A DNA stretch of 54,872 nucleotides from Anaerolineales bacterium UBA2395 (GTDB lineage Bacteria > Chloroflexota > Anaerolineae > Anaerolineales > Villigracilaceae). Made by a program: the position numbers and the translations under genes. The first letter of the stretch is position 1. Each line of letters opens with the position of its first letter. Location: NCBI GenBank assembly GCA_002343775.1, contig DDSH01000029.1, positions 1 to 54,872 on the forward strand, read 5' to 3'. A model generated the notes under the pieces. That model searched no databases. It worked only from the letters and a program-made list of their open reading frames with translations, and had not been told where the DNA came from. This document shows positions 34,472-41,866 of this stretch, piece by piece.

Positions 34472-35407
34472 ATGATAGAAACCCAGGATCTTGGCAAACA
34501 ATTTCACGATTTTATGGCAGTGGACGGGGTCAACCTCTCGGTGCAGCCCGGTCAAATTTTGGCGTTGTTGGGGCAGAATGGCGCCGGGAAGACCACCACC
34601 GTCCGCATGTTGACGGCGCTTTTGCAGCCCAGTCGTGGGTGGGCGCGTGTGGCTGGTTATGACGTTGTCAAAAAAGGGCACGACGTCCGCGCTTCGGTGG
34701 GGGTGTTGACCGAGCAGCATGGTCTGTACATGCGTATGACAGCCATTGAATATCTTGATTTCTTCGGTCAGGTCTACAGCCTTTCGCCGTCTGCGCGGAA
34801 GATGCGTAGTGAGAACCTGCTCGACTATTTTGGTCTTGCGGAAGCGGCAAAGCGGCGCATCGGCGAATATTCCAAAGGGATGCGCCAGAAGCTGGCGTTG
34901 GCGCGCGCAATGATGCATGAGCCGGGGGTGCTGCTGCTGGATGAGCCCACTTCGGCCATGGACCCGGAGTCGGCGCGGCTGGTGCGGGATGAAATTGCGC
35001 GCCTCAAATCGTCGAGCCGGACGATCGTCATCTGCTCGCATAATCTGACCGAGGTGGAGGCGCTGGCAGATAAGATCGCCATCATCTATCGCGGGCGGAT
35101 TTTGATCCAGGGTTCATTGGATGAATTGAAACGTCAGGTACTCGGCGCGCCTGAGTATGAGATCAAATTTGCCGAAGCATGGGATGCGCGCGGGGTGCAA
35201 CTCCCTCATGGTGTGGAAACAGTTTCGGTAACGCCGACCAGTCTCAAAGTCCGAGTGGAAGCGCCGGGGGATGCCAATCCGCAACTGTTGAAAAGTCTAT
35301 CTACGGTGTCTGCTCCGCTTCTTGCTTTTCAGGAGGAGACGCGCACGCTCGAGCAGGTGTATCTCAAAGTGATGGCGGAAGCGAAGGGACGCGAATATGT
35401 CCAGTAA
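34472..35407 (+). CDS. ABC transporter ATP-binding protein, NatA-like
   Basis: 311 residues. Walker A GQNGAGKT at 34-41, Q-loop, signature YSKGMRQKLALARAM, Walker B VLLLDEPTSAMD and the switch His in CSHNLTEVEAL. A C-terminal extension of about 100 residues as in NatA/DrrA. The ATG at 34472 is chosen because GAAGGA lies directly ahead of it; the TTG at 34457 would use that site as coding sequence. Its stop overlaps the start of the permease fusion by 11 bases, so the pair is translationally coupled and forms one transporter. Confidence 0.95.
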   Translation: MIETQDLGKQFHDFMAVDGVNLSVQPGQILALLGQNGAGKTTTVRMLTALLQPSRGWARVAGYDVVKKGHDVRASVGVLTEQHGLYMRMTAIEYLDFFGQVYSLSPSARKMRSENLLDYFGLAEAAKRRIGEYSKGMRQKLALARAMMHEPGVLLLDEPTSAMDPESARLVRDEIARLKSSSRTIVICSHNLTEVEALADKIAIIYRGRILIQGSLDELKRQVLGAPEYEIKFAEAWDARGVQLPHGVETVSVTPTSLKVRVEAPGDANPQLLKSLSTVSAPLLAFQEETRTLEQVYLKVMAEAKGREYVQ

Positions 35408-36833
35408 ATTACGACCTGTGTTGCTCGTGGCGTGGCGCGAACTGCGTGACCAGTTGCGCGATTGGCGTGTGTTGATGCCGATGGTGATCCTGACTCTTTC
35501 CTTTCCATTCCTGATGAATGAGTTCGCGAAACAGACGGTGGATTTTCTGAACCAGTTCAATGCCAACCTCATCATCGACCGGCTCGTGCCGTTTTCGATC
35601 ATGATCATTGGTTTCTTTCCGATCACGATCTCACTGGTGGTGGCGCTTGAGTCGTTCGTGGGGGAGAAGGAGCGCGGAACCATTGAGCCTTTGCTTAGCG
35701 CGCCCTTTGATGACTGGCAGTTGTACTTTGGTAAATTACTGGTAGGCGTTGCAACGCCGTTGATTGCCAGTTATCTTTCGATCGGGTTGTACTTGATCAT
35801 GGTCTCACGCCAGGGGATTGCATTGCCTTCGTTTTCGGTGATGGTGCAGCTGCTGTTGTTGACGACGGCGCATGCCGTGTTGATGGTCAGCGCGGCGATC
35901 GTGATTTCGGTGCAGTCCACTTCGGTGAAGGCGGCGAATCTGTTGGCGTCTTTCGTTGTGATCCCGGTGGCGATCCTGATGCAGGGCGAAGCGGTAATGT
36001 TGTTTTGGGGCAATGAACAGGTGCTCTGGCTGGCGGTGGTGGGAGTGTTGATCATCGCGCTGTTATTGATCCGTGTGGGGATTGCGCATTTTCAACGCGA
36101 ATACCTGCTGGGACGCGAGATCGATACGCTCAATTTCCACTGGATGTGGCGCACTTTTTGGCGGAATTTCATCGGCGGTGCGGCTTCTCTTTGGGATTGG
36201 TATGGCAGGGTATTGCGCGACTCGCTGCGGCGGATCCTGCCGGCGCTGGCGTTTACTCTGCTCATTGCGGGAGTCAGTGCATGGTTGAGTTATGCCTGGG
36301 TAATGGACAATGTTTCGGATACCATTTCGAAAGCGTCACCGGAGTCGCTTTCGAGGTTTGAGGAAAGCCTCGGTGAGCTGCCTGACCTATCGAGTTTGGA
36401 TGGAAAACTCAACGCCTCTTTCCTGTTTTTGAACAATACCCGCGCCGTGGCAGTGATCTTCCTGGTAGGAATGTTTTCCTTTAGCGTTTTGGGTGTACTT
36501 ATTTACATGTTGAACATTGGGTTGATCGGCGGCTTGTATGCCTTGTTCGAACTGCTTGGGTTGCAGCCGCTTCCGCTCTTCATGGCGGGAGTCGCGCCGC
36601 ACGGGATCTTCGAATTGCCCGCCCTGATGATCGGAAGCGCGGTGGTGCTGTACATCGGCGCTGCCATTGTCACGCCGCAGACGGGTAAATCGATGGGCGA
36701 GGTCATCCTCGAATTGATGGCGGATTGGGCAAAACTGTTCATTGGTTTGGTGGTGCCGCTGCTTGCCATTGCGGCGGTGATCGAAGCCTACATCACACCG
36801 GGAATATTGTTGAGCGTAATTGGGGCAGGATAG
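35397..36833 (+). CDS. ABC-2 permease fused to a SpoIIM (DUF95) domain
   Basis: 478 residues. Residues 1-245 are an ABC-2 permease of the NatB type (MLPMVILTLSF region, then FVGEKERGTIEPLLSAPFDD, the conserved loop). From about 265 to 478 is a second membrane module with MLNIGLIGGLYALFELLG and the signature APHGIFELPALMIG, which I recognise as the SpoIIM/DUF95 family. SpoIIM acts in the septal engulfment complex in spore formers, but the DUF95 family is wide outside them. I infer one polypeptide carrying both. Paired with the NatA-like ATPase by an 11-base overlap. Confidence 0.8.
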   Translation: MSSKLRPVLLVAWRELRDQLRDWRVLMPMVILTLSFPFLMNEFAKQTVDFLNQFNANLIIDRLVPFSIMIIGFFPITISLVVALESFVGEKERGTIEPLLSAPFDDWQLYFGKLLVGVATPLIASYLSIGLYLIMVSRQGIALPSFSVMVQLLLLTTAHAVLMVSAAIVISVQSTSVKAANLLASFVVIPVAILMQGEAVMLFWGNEQVLWLAVVGVLIIALLLIRVGIAHFQREYLLGREIDTLNFHWMWRTFWRNFIGGAASLWDWYGRVLRDSLRRILPALAFTLLIAGVSAWLSYAWVMDNVSDTISKASPESLSRFEESLGELPDLSSLDGKLNASFLFLNNTRAVAVIFLVGMFSFSVLGVLIYMLNIGLIGGLYALFELLGLQPLPLFMAGVAPHGIFELPALMIGSAVVLYIGAAIVTPQTGKSMGEVILELMADWAKLFIGLVVPLLAIAAVIEAYITPGILLSVIGAG

Positions 36834-36878
36834 GATTTCCTCTCTCTCGTTCTTGCTGTAGATCAAAGGGATGCTGAT

Positions 36879-37364
36879 ATGGATTTCAACTTCGATGCAC
36901 TGGACCATGTGTTTTTTATGCGTGAAGCGCTCAAAGAGGCGCAGCTGGCGATGCAAGCAGGGGAAAGACCCATCGGAGCCGTGATCGTGCATCGTGGAAA
37001 AATCGTAGGTCGCGGACGGGCGGAACATCAGGGGCGACCCAGCCGCCTTGCTCATGCCGAGTTGAATGCCCTGTTGGCAACTGCAGCAAGCCTGTACGAT
37101 TTCCCACACGACAACGGAGTCATATACACCACCTTGGAGCCGTGCGAGATGTGCCTGGGGGCAATCGTCATGAGCGATGCGGTGAACCATGTGGTTTTTG
37201 CACTGTCAGACCGTTGGATTAATCCACAACCGATGTTCGATATCCCTCATGTCCGTCGTCATATCCACAACTATATGGGCGGAGTACTCGAAGCGGAAAG
37301 CATTGCACTCTGGCAGTCATGCAGACCCGATGAACTAGCCTTACTTCGCGGGATTAATTCGTAA
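36879..37364 (+). CDS. Nucleoside/tRNA deaminase, TadA-like
   Basis: 161 residues. Zinc-dependent cytidine-deaminase-fold enzyme. Zinc ligands are H59 in HAE (59-61, with the proton-shuttling E61) and C89 and C92 in PCEMC. This matches TadA (tRNA adenosine 34 to inosine) or guanine/nucleoside deaminases. A TadA hallmark, the region after PCEMCLGAIVM, is present, but LSDRWINPQPMFDIPHVRR after it diverges from TadA, so a free-nucleoside role is possible. Preceded by AAAGGG. Separated by 45 bases from the permease fusion, so possibly its own transcript. Confidence 0.85.
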   Translation: MDFNFDALDHVFFMREALKEAQLAMQAGERPIGAVIVHRGKIVGRGRAEHQGRPSRLAHAELNALLATAASLYDFPHDNGVIYTTLEPCEMCLGAIVMSDAVNHVVFALSDRWINPQPMFDIPHVRRHIHNYMGGVLEAESIALWQSCRPDELALLRGINS

Positions 37365-37450
37365 AACGGGATTCGGTATACGTTTCCGGGAATCGAAAGT
37401 GAAATCCAATTAAGATATTCAAGCGGGGGAAATTCTGTTAACATTGACTC

Positions 37451-38206
37451 ATGTCACGGGTTATCATCCTGGGTTCGTCCAACGCGATTCCCACAAGAGA
37501 GCATGAAAACACACACATGGTTGTTGTGGGGCGGGAGCGCATGCTGCTGATCGATTCGGTCAGCAACCCTGTTTTGCGTTTGGAGCAGGCAGGGCTGGAT
37601 TTCAACGACCTGACCGACCTTATCATCACGCATTTTCATCCCGATCATGCCTCCGGCGTCCCGCTTCTTTTAATGGATATGTGGCTGATGGGCAGGCAAA
37701 AGCCACTCAATATCTACGGCTTGCATTACACGCTCGACCGTGTGGAAGGTTTAATGGGTTTTTACAACTGGTCGGAATGGCCCAACTTCTTCCCCGTGGT
37801 TTTTTATCGGCTACCCTCGCGGGAAATGACCCCCGTCCTGACTTGTTCCGATTTCATCGTCCACGCCTCGCCGGTGCATCACATGATCCCCAACATCGGC
37901 TTGCGGATCGAATTTCCCGATAGTCAAAAGATGATGGCATATTCCTGCGATACCGAGCCATGTGATGAAGTCGTCCGCCTCAGCGCCGGTGCGGATGTCC
38001 TCATCCACGAAGCGACGGGCGCGTCACAGGGACATTCCTCGGCGGCGCAGGCGGGATCCATCGCCTCGAAAGCGGAAGTTGACAAACTCTACCTTATCCA
38101 CTATCCAACCGGCAGGTTCGCCAAAGGCGACCCGGTCGGCGAAGCGAAGAACACTTATTCGGGGAAAATTGAACTGGCAAAGGATTTTATGACCCTGGAA
38201 TTTTAG
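37451..38206 (+). CDS. Metallo-beta-lactamase fold hydrolase, RNase Z-like
   Basis: 251 residues. The metal-binding HFHPDH (61-66), the later VHASPVHHMIPNIGLRI with His, SCDTEPCDEV, and VLIHEATG form the usual set of MBL/ElaC-type ligands (HxHxDH, H, D, H). Close to RNase Z/arylsulfatase-like members, but the arm domain of RNase Z is not seen, so substrate is open. Single gene; its 3' end runs convergent with the HNH gene. The ATG at 37451 is six bases after TTGACTC and no Shine-Dalgarno is evident. Confidence 0.88.
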   Translation: MSRVIILGSSNAIPTREHENTHMVVVGRERMLLIDSVSNPVLRLEQAGLDFNDLTDLIITHFHPDHASGVPLLLMDMWLMGRQKPLNIYGLHYTLDRVEGLMGFYNWSEWPNFFPVVFYRLPSREMTPVLTCSDFIVHASPVHHMIPNIGLRIEFPDSQKMMAYSCDTEPCDEVVRLSAGADVLIHEATGASQGHSSAAQAGSIASKAEVDKLYLIHYPTGRFAKGDPVGEAKNTYSGKIELAKDFMTLEF

Positions 38207-38207
38207 C

Positions 38208-38233
38208 AAAACCCCTCTCGAACCGAGAGGGGT
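38208..38233 (-). terminator. Terminator of the HNH endonuclease gene
   Basis: A perfect 10-bp stem (ACCCCTCTCG 38211-38220 with CGAGAGGGGT 38224-38233) with a 3-base loop. On the minus strand TTTT follows, five bases after the HNH stop. The T-tract is short; on the plus strand there is none. Confidence 0.7.
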
Positions 38234-38238
38234 GGAGT

Positions 38239-38742
38239 TTACCAGCCGGAGATGAAAGGCTCCCACTCGCGATTATCCGCGAGATGTTTGCCGAAAATAT
38301 ATGCCGCCTCGGCCGGGGGCTCTTTTGGGATGTGCAGCAAATGCATGTGCGCCTCCTCTGCCTTGCGCCCGCCCTTGCGATGATTGCAGGAGGAACAAGC
38401 CGTCACCAGGTTCGTCCATACGTGCCGTCCACCCATGTGGCGCGGAATGACGTGGTCGATCGTCAGGCTGACCTCACGTTTGCCGCAATACTGGCAGGTA
38501 TAATTGTCGCGGCGAAAGATTTCCCGGCGCGTTAATTTGACGCGCGGACGCGGTCGATGGATTTGCGATTCGAGCCGGATGACAGAAGGACGCGGCAGCA
38601 GCTGTGAGATTGTTTTAATATGTCCGCGCCCGTTCGCGATCATCCCTGCCTTTCCCGCAAGGATCAAACCAATTGCCCGACGTGTCGTACAAACGTGGAT
38701 CGGCTCAAAATTTGCGTTGAGCACCAAAACGGGTTCGTTCAT
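38239..38742 (-). CDS. HNH endonuclease
   Basis: 167 residues. Starts with VLNANFEPIHVCTTRRAI, the N-terminal sheet of a widely distributed HNH family, and has the HNH finger CQYCGKREVSLTIDHVIPRH, then N in WTNLVTACSSCNHRKGG. The Cys-x2-Cys pairs bind zinc; DH and N are the catalytic set. Such genes are common, single-copy and not linked to mobile elements here; the biological role is not established. The TATAAT at 38770-38765 is 23 bases before ATG, giving a leader of about 15 bases. Confidence 0.9.
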   Translation of the reverse strand: MNEPVLVLNANFEPIHVCTTRRAIGLILAGKAGMIANGRGHIKTISQLLPRPSVIRLESQIHRPRPRVKLTRREIFRRDNYTCQYCGKREVSLTIDHVIPRHMGGRHVWTNLVTACSSCNHRKGGRKAEEAHMHLLHIPKEPPAEAAYIFGKHLADNREWEPFISGW

Positions 38743-38764
38743 GGTTTCTCAAATAATCTGCGTG

Positions 38765-38770
38765 ATTATA
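38765..38770 (-). promoter_or_regulatory. -10 box of the HNH endonuclease gene
   Basis: TATAAT on the minus strand; predicted start near 38757. No -35 box seen. Confidence 0.45.
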
Positions 38771-38834
38771 CATCCAGTTCGCTAAATCCGTGAAAACCCC
38801 TAATGAGAATTCAATTTTGGAGCAGGATAATTCA

Positions 38835-39728
38835 ATGAACATCATGATCTCAGGCGGAACGGGTTTCCTGGGCAGCGCCCTCACCCATTCTTTTCTTGCC
38901 GAAGGGCACAAAGTCCTCATTCTCACGCGCGGCTCACGCGTTCTTCCAGGCGCGCAAGCAGTGCAGTGGGATGGGAAGACGACCCAGGGTTGGGGGCATC
39001 TCGTCAATAAAATGGATGTGGTGATTCACCTCTCCGGGAAGTCGCTTTCCTCCTTTCCGTGGACCAAAGCGACAAAGCAAGCCTTCCTTGATTCACGCAT
39101 CCTTCCCGGACTGGCGCTTGGTCAAGCCATTCGGGAAGCGACTCAACACCCGAAGGTTTTTGTGCAGGCGTCTGGCATTAACTACTATGGTCTGCGTGGA
39201 GACCTCGCCGACGAAACCACCTCGCCCGCTGATGATTTTCTTGCCTCTATCACAATTCAATGGGAAGACGCGACAAAATCCGTGGAGGAGTTGGGTGTGC
39301 GAAGAGTCATCGTCCGTACTGCGCCTGTTCTCGCGCGTGACGGTGGTCTGCTCGGGTTGATGGCGTTGCCCGTCCGTCTTTTCGTTGGCGGACCGCTCGG
39401 CTCGGGCAGGCAAGCCATGCCGTGGATCCATCTCGCAGATTGGGTCGGATCTGTCCGTCACCTCATTGCGAATGAAACTACCCAAGGCGCGTACAACCTC
39501 ATTGCTCCCACTCCCACGTCGAATGCTGAGTTCAATAGAACATTGGCAAGCCTTTTACGCCGTCCGTATTGGTTTCCTACACCCGCCTTTTTATTAAGGA
39601 ACGTTTTGGGTGAGATGAGCGTCCTCATCCTCGAAGGGCGCTTTTCCCAGCCCAAACGGCTGCTCGACTCCGGGTACAAGTTCCAGTTTCCGGGTCCGCG
39701 TGAAGCGCTGAGCGACATATTGAAGTAA
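38835..39728 (+). CDS. TIGR01777 family epimerase/SDR
   Basis: 297 residues from ATG 38835, the usual length of this family. Rossmann-type NAD(P)-binding motif MISGGTGFLGSAL at the start, then DVVIHLSGKS, the family marker ASGINYYG (with Tyr), TAPVLARDGGLLGLM and MPWIHLADWVG. An atypical short-chain dehydrogenase related to E. coli YfcH; the substrate is unknown. A GTG start at 38790 is in frame but would give an extra 15 residues unlike the family. Single gene; the lipoprotein gene starts 23 bases after its stop. Confidence 0.92.
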   Translation: MNIMISGGTGFLGSALTHSFLAEGHKVLILTRGSRVLPGAQAVQWDGKTTQGWGHLVNKMDVVIHLSGKSLSSFPWTKATKQAFLDSRILPGLALGQAIREATQHPKVFVQASGINYYGLRGDLADETTSPADDFLASITIQWEDATKSVEELGVRRVIVRTAPVLARDGGLLGLMALPVRLFVGGPLGSGRQAMPWIHLADWVGSVRHLIANETTQGAYNLIAPTPTSNAEFNRTLASLLRRPYWFPTPAFLLRNVLGEMSVLILEGRFSQPKRLLDSGYKFQFPGPREALSDILK

Positions 39729-39751
39729 ATCCAAAGGAGTACATACATTCC

Positions 39752-40423
39752 ATGAAGAAGTTTATCGTCCTGTTATTGGTGTTCCTGACCGCCTGTGCGC
39801 CATCTGCGCCGGAAGCGGTGGTGTTGCCTGCTTTCCTTCCCACAGCGACGGCGTTTATTGCTGAATCGTACCCAACGACGGAGGCGGCGATAGCGGCGGC
39901 AGATCAAACTGCAAGCGGGGTGGATGTGCGCGTGGAGCGCGCGTGGATGGAAGGCAAGAACGTCAATGCTGATGTGTGTTTCACGCTGCCCGATGCGTCG
40001 GATTGGTCGATCTGGTCTGCCAGCCTGACGTACGCCGGAACGATCTTGCAGGAATATGGTACGACGCTGGTCAGTTTGCAGGACGCGGCGGATGGGCAGC
40101 CCGGTTTGCGCTGCGATACGTTGACCTTTGTCGTCCCGCCGGATGCAGATCTGACGAATGCTGTCATCGAAATTGGCGCAATTGCCGCGCCACCGCAACA
40201 GGATGACTATTGTTCGGTGTACATGCCGAAAATCCAGCAGGCGATGATCGACCGCAGTATTGGTATTACGCTTGATTGTGTGGATGTGAACGGAGTCTTG
40301 ACCATGCAGATCATCAGCCGTCCACCCGAAATGACACAGGAACAGGCGGAGTTGATCGTGTACAGCGATGAGTTCTACTCTGTGGAAGGTCCGTGGAGTT
40401 TTCCTTTCAATTTATCTCAATAG
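39752..40423 (+). CDS. Predicted lipoprotein, function unknown
   Basis: 223 residues. Signal with lipobox LTAC (MKKFIVLLLVFLTACAPSAP), so lipidation is expected at Cys15. Then a Ser/Thr/Pro/Ala linker and a beta-rich extracytoplasmic domain (about 40-140 and 155-222) that contains VRVERAWMEGKNVNADVCFT; the later half has SVYMPKIQQAMIDRSIGITL and a Cys pair. Not recognised. AAAGGAG is 12 bases from the ATG, a somewhat long spacing. The stop is just before the -10 box of the tyrS leader. Confidence 0.8.
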   Translation: MKKFIVLLLVFLTACAPSAPEAVVLPAFLPTATAFIAESYPTTEAAIAAADQTASGVDVRVERAWMEGKNVNADVCFTLPDASDWSIWSASLTYAGTILQEYGTTLVSLQDAADGQPGLRCDTLTFVVPPDADLTNAVIEIGAIAAPPQQDDYCSVYMPKIQQAMIDRSIGITLDCVDVNGVLTMQIISRPPEMTQEQAELIVYSDEFYSVEGPWSFPFNLSQ

Positions 40424-40426
40424 CGG

Positions 40427-40432
40427 TATAAT
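40427..40432 (+). promoter_or_regulatory. -10 box of the tyrS leader transcript
   Basis: TATAAT begins three bases after the preceding stop codon and ends six bases before ATG 40439, so the transcript should start at or near that ATG. A weak -35 (TTTCAA, 40405-40410) has a 16-base spacer. Confidence 0.6.
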
Positions 40433-40438
40433 AGCCGC

Positions 40439-40489
40439 ATGTTTGGCAAGCCAACCTCCCGCTTTTATTACTATCACACCTGCCCATAA
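40439..40489 (+). CDS. tyrS leader peptide with three consecutive Tyr codons
   Basis: Sixteen codons encode MFGKPTSRFYYYHTCP followed by TAA (40487-40489). Codons 10-12 are TAT TAC TAT (40466-40474). There is no Shine-Dalgarno, and the ATG is about where transcription should start, so translation would be of a leaderless mRNA. The frame itself proves little; the support is positional: a Tyr run just ahead of tyrS, in front of a hairpin set that can form a terminator and alternatives. Interpreted as the sensor of an attenuator. Confidence 0.75.
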   Translation: MFGKPTSRFYYYHTCP

Positions 40490-40541
40490 CCTTGCGATGG
40501 TGTGATTTGAACGCGCCCTTCATCATCGCGGGCGCGTTTTT
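40473..40541 (+). promoter_or_regulatory. Attenuator hairpins in the tyrS leader
   Basis: Three pairings can be drawn. 1:2 is ATCACACC (40473-40480) with GGTGTGAT (40499-40506), 8 bp. 2:3 is GCGATGGTG (40494-40502) with CATCATCGC (40521-40529), 9 bp with one G-U. 3:4 is AACGCGCCC (40510-40518) with GGGCGCGTT (40530-40538), 9 bp, followed by T residues. 1:2 and 2:3 share 40499-40502; 2:3 and 3:4 interlock and so exclude each other. A ribosome stalled on the Tyr codons would cover arm 1, leaving 2:3 to form (read-through). A ribosome at the stop codon would cover arm 2 and allow 3:4 (termination). Confidence 0.75.
40510..40541 (+). terminator. Terminator arm of the tyrS attenuator
   Basis: A 9-bp GC-rich stem (40510-40518 with 40530-40538), 11-base loop, T-tract up to 40541 (TTTTT then GTTT). 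It lies 74 bases before the tyrS start, so without read-through tyrS would not be transcribed from this promoter. Confidence 0.85.
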
Positions 40542-40577
40542 GTTTGCACAGAACGGGAAAGTTGCCGATAAAAATTC

Positions 40578-40597
40578 CACGAGAGGGCGCGCTCGTG
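40578..40597 (+). other. Hairpin ahead of the tyrS ribosome site
   Basis: CACGAG (40578-40583) pairs with CTCGTG (40592-40597), seven bases before the AGGAGG site (40604-40609). It may only be a spacer, or it may affect translation; nothing more can be said. Confidence 0.35.
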
Positions 40598-40614
40598 ACC
40601 TTCAGGAGGCATGA

Positions 40615-41826
40615 ATGAACATTGAGGAACAAGTTGAATTATTGATGCAGGGCACAGACTATGGCGATGAAGATCTGCAAAAAGCCATGGCAGCCGAACT
40701 GCGTGAACGATTGAAGATCGCGGAAAAAGAGAACCGTCCGCTGCGGGTGTACTGCGGCTACGACCCAACCTCCACCGACCTGCATCTCGGTCACACCATT
40801 TCCATGCGCAAACTGCGCCAATTTCAGGATCTCGGTCATGAAGTGACCTTTCTGATCGGCAGTTACACGGCGTTGGTGGGTGACCCCTCGGATAAGAACA
40901 AGGCGCGTCCCGTACTGACCGAAGAACAGGTCAACGAGAATGCCAAGACGTACGCCGAACAAGCCTTTCGCGTTTTGGATAAGACCAAGACCATTATTCG
41001 TTACAACGGCGAGTGGCTCTCAAAATTATCGCTGGTGGATCTCATCCGCCTCGGGCAGAACTTCACCGTGCAGCAATTCCTGGCTCGCGAGAACTTTGCC
41101 AAGCGGCTCGACAAAGGCGAACCGATCTATTTGCATGAGACCTTCTACGCACTCATGCAAGGCTACGACGCAGCCGCGATGGAAACCGACATTCAGGTTG
41201 GCGGCTCAGACCAGCTTTTCAACATCATCGTGGCGGGACGCAAATTGCAGGAAGCGCTCGGGCAAAAACCGCTGGTGGGCATCATCACGGGCATTTTGCC
41301 GGGCACCGATGGCACGCAGCGCATGTCCAAATCCACGGGCAACATCGTGCCGATCAATACCGGCGCCGATGATATGTTCGGCAAGCTGATGTCTGTGCCA
41401 GATTCGGCGATGGGTACGTACATGCGCCTGGTCACACGTTGGAGTCCGCAGGAGATCGCCAAGACCGAAGCCGAAGTCGCCTCCGGCACACTGCATCCGC
41501 GCGATGCCAAGATGGCAATGGCGAAGGAGATCACCAGCATCTTCTACAGCGATGCCGAAGCGGCAGCGGCTCAGGAGCATTTCGTCAAAATGTTCCAGCA
41601 GAAGGAAATCCCCGACGAGATGCCCGAGTTTGAGATGCAAACCGGTCAAACCGTTGTGGAGGTCATCCTTGCGGCGGGCATGGCAGAGAGCAAAAGCAAA
41701 GCCCGTCAGTTGATCGATCAGAAGGGGGTTCGCCTTGACGGCGAAGTCCTGGAGCGAGGCGATGCCCCGTTCCCACATCCCGGTGTTTTGCAGGTTGGGA
41801 AGCGGCGCTTCGTGCGCGTGAAGTAG
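40615..41826 (+). CDS. tyrS: Tyrosyl-tRNA synthetase
   Basis: 403 residues. Class I synthetase that joins tyrosine to tRNA-Tyr. The HIGH-type motif is HLGH (57-60) in STDLHLGHTIS, and the KMSKS-type motif is RMSKS (236-240). A C-terminal S4 RNA-binding domain (about 335-403, ESKSKARQLIDQKGVRLDGE) recognises the tRNA. The sequence has the shape of the TyrZ/TyrRS-2 subtype. A perfect AGGAGG site precedes ATG 40615. Regulated, I infer, by the leader-peptide attenuator upstream; closed by a terminator shared with the next gene. Confidence 0.96.
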   Translation: MNIEEQVELLMQGTDYGDEDLQKAMAAELRERLKIAEKENRPLRVYCGYDPTSTDLHLGHTISMRKLRQFQDLGHEVTFLIGSYTALVGDPSDKNKARPVLTEEQVNENAKTYAEQAFRVLDKTKTIIRYNGEWLSKLSLVDLIRLGQNFTVQQFLARENFAKRLDKGEPIYLHETFYALMQGYDAAAMETDIQVGGSDQLFNIIVAGRKLQEALGQKPLVGIITGILPGTDGTQRMSKSTGNIVPINTGADDMFGKLMSVPDSAMGTYMRLVTRWSPQEIAKTEAEVASGTLHPRDAKMAMAKEITSIFYSDAEAAAAQEHFVKMFQQKEIPDEMPEFEMQTGQTVVEVILAAGMAESKSKARQLIDQKGVRLDGEVLERGDAPFPHPGVLQVGKRRFVRVK

Positions 41827-41830
41827 ATAA

Positions 41831-41866
41831 AAAGAAGCGGTGGATGAAGTTCACCGCTTCTTTTTT
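41831..41866. terminator. Bidirectional terminator between tyrS and the large sensor gene
   Basis: AAAGAAGCGGTG (41831-41842) pairs with CACCGCTTCTTT (41852-41863); T residues to 41866 on the plus strand. On the minus strand the last codons and stop of the sensor gene (41851) lie in the hairpin, and T residues follow as TTTTTATC. Confidence 0.85.

Noticed and set aside
40423..40438. Inverted repeat GCGG/CCGC around the tyrS -10 box as an operator
   Set aside because: Arms are only four bases and common by chance; no second copy found.
40433..40614. T-box riboswitch ahead of tyrS
   Set aside because: No T-box sequence (AGGGUGGNACCGCG-like) and no specifier-loop layout is visible; the Tyr codons are in an open frame with start and stop.
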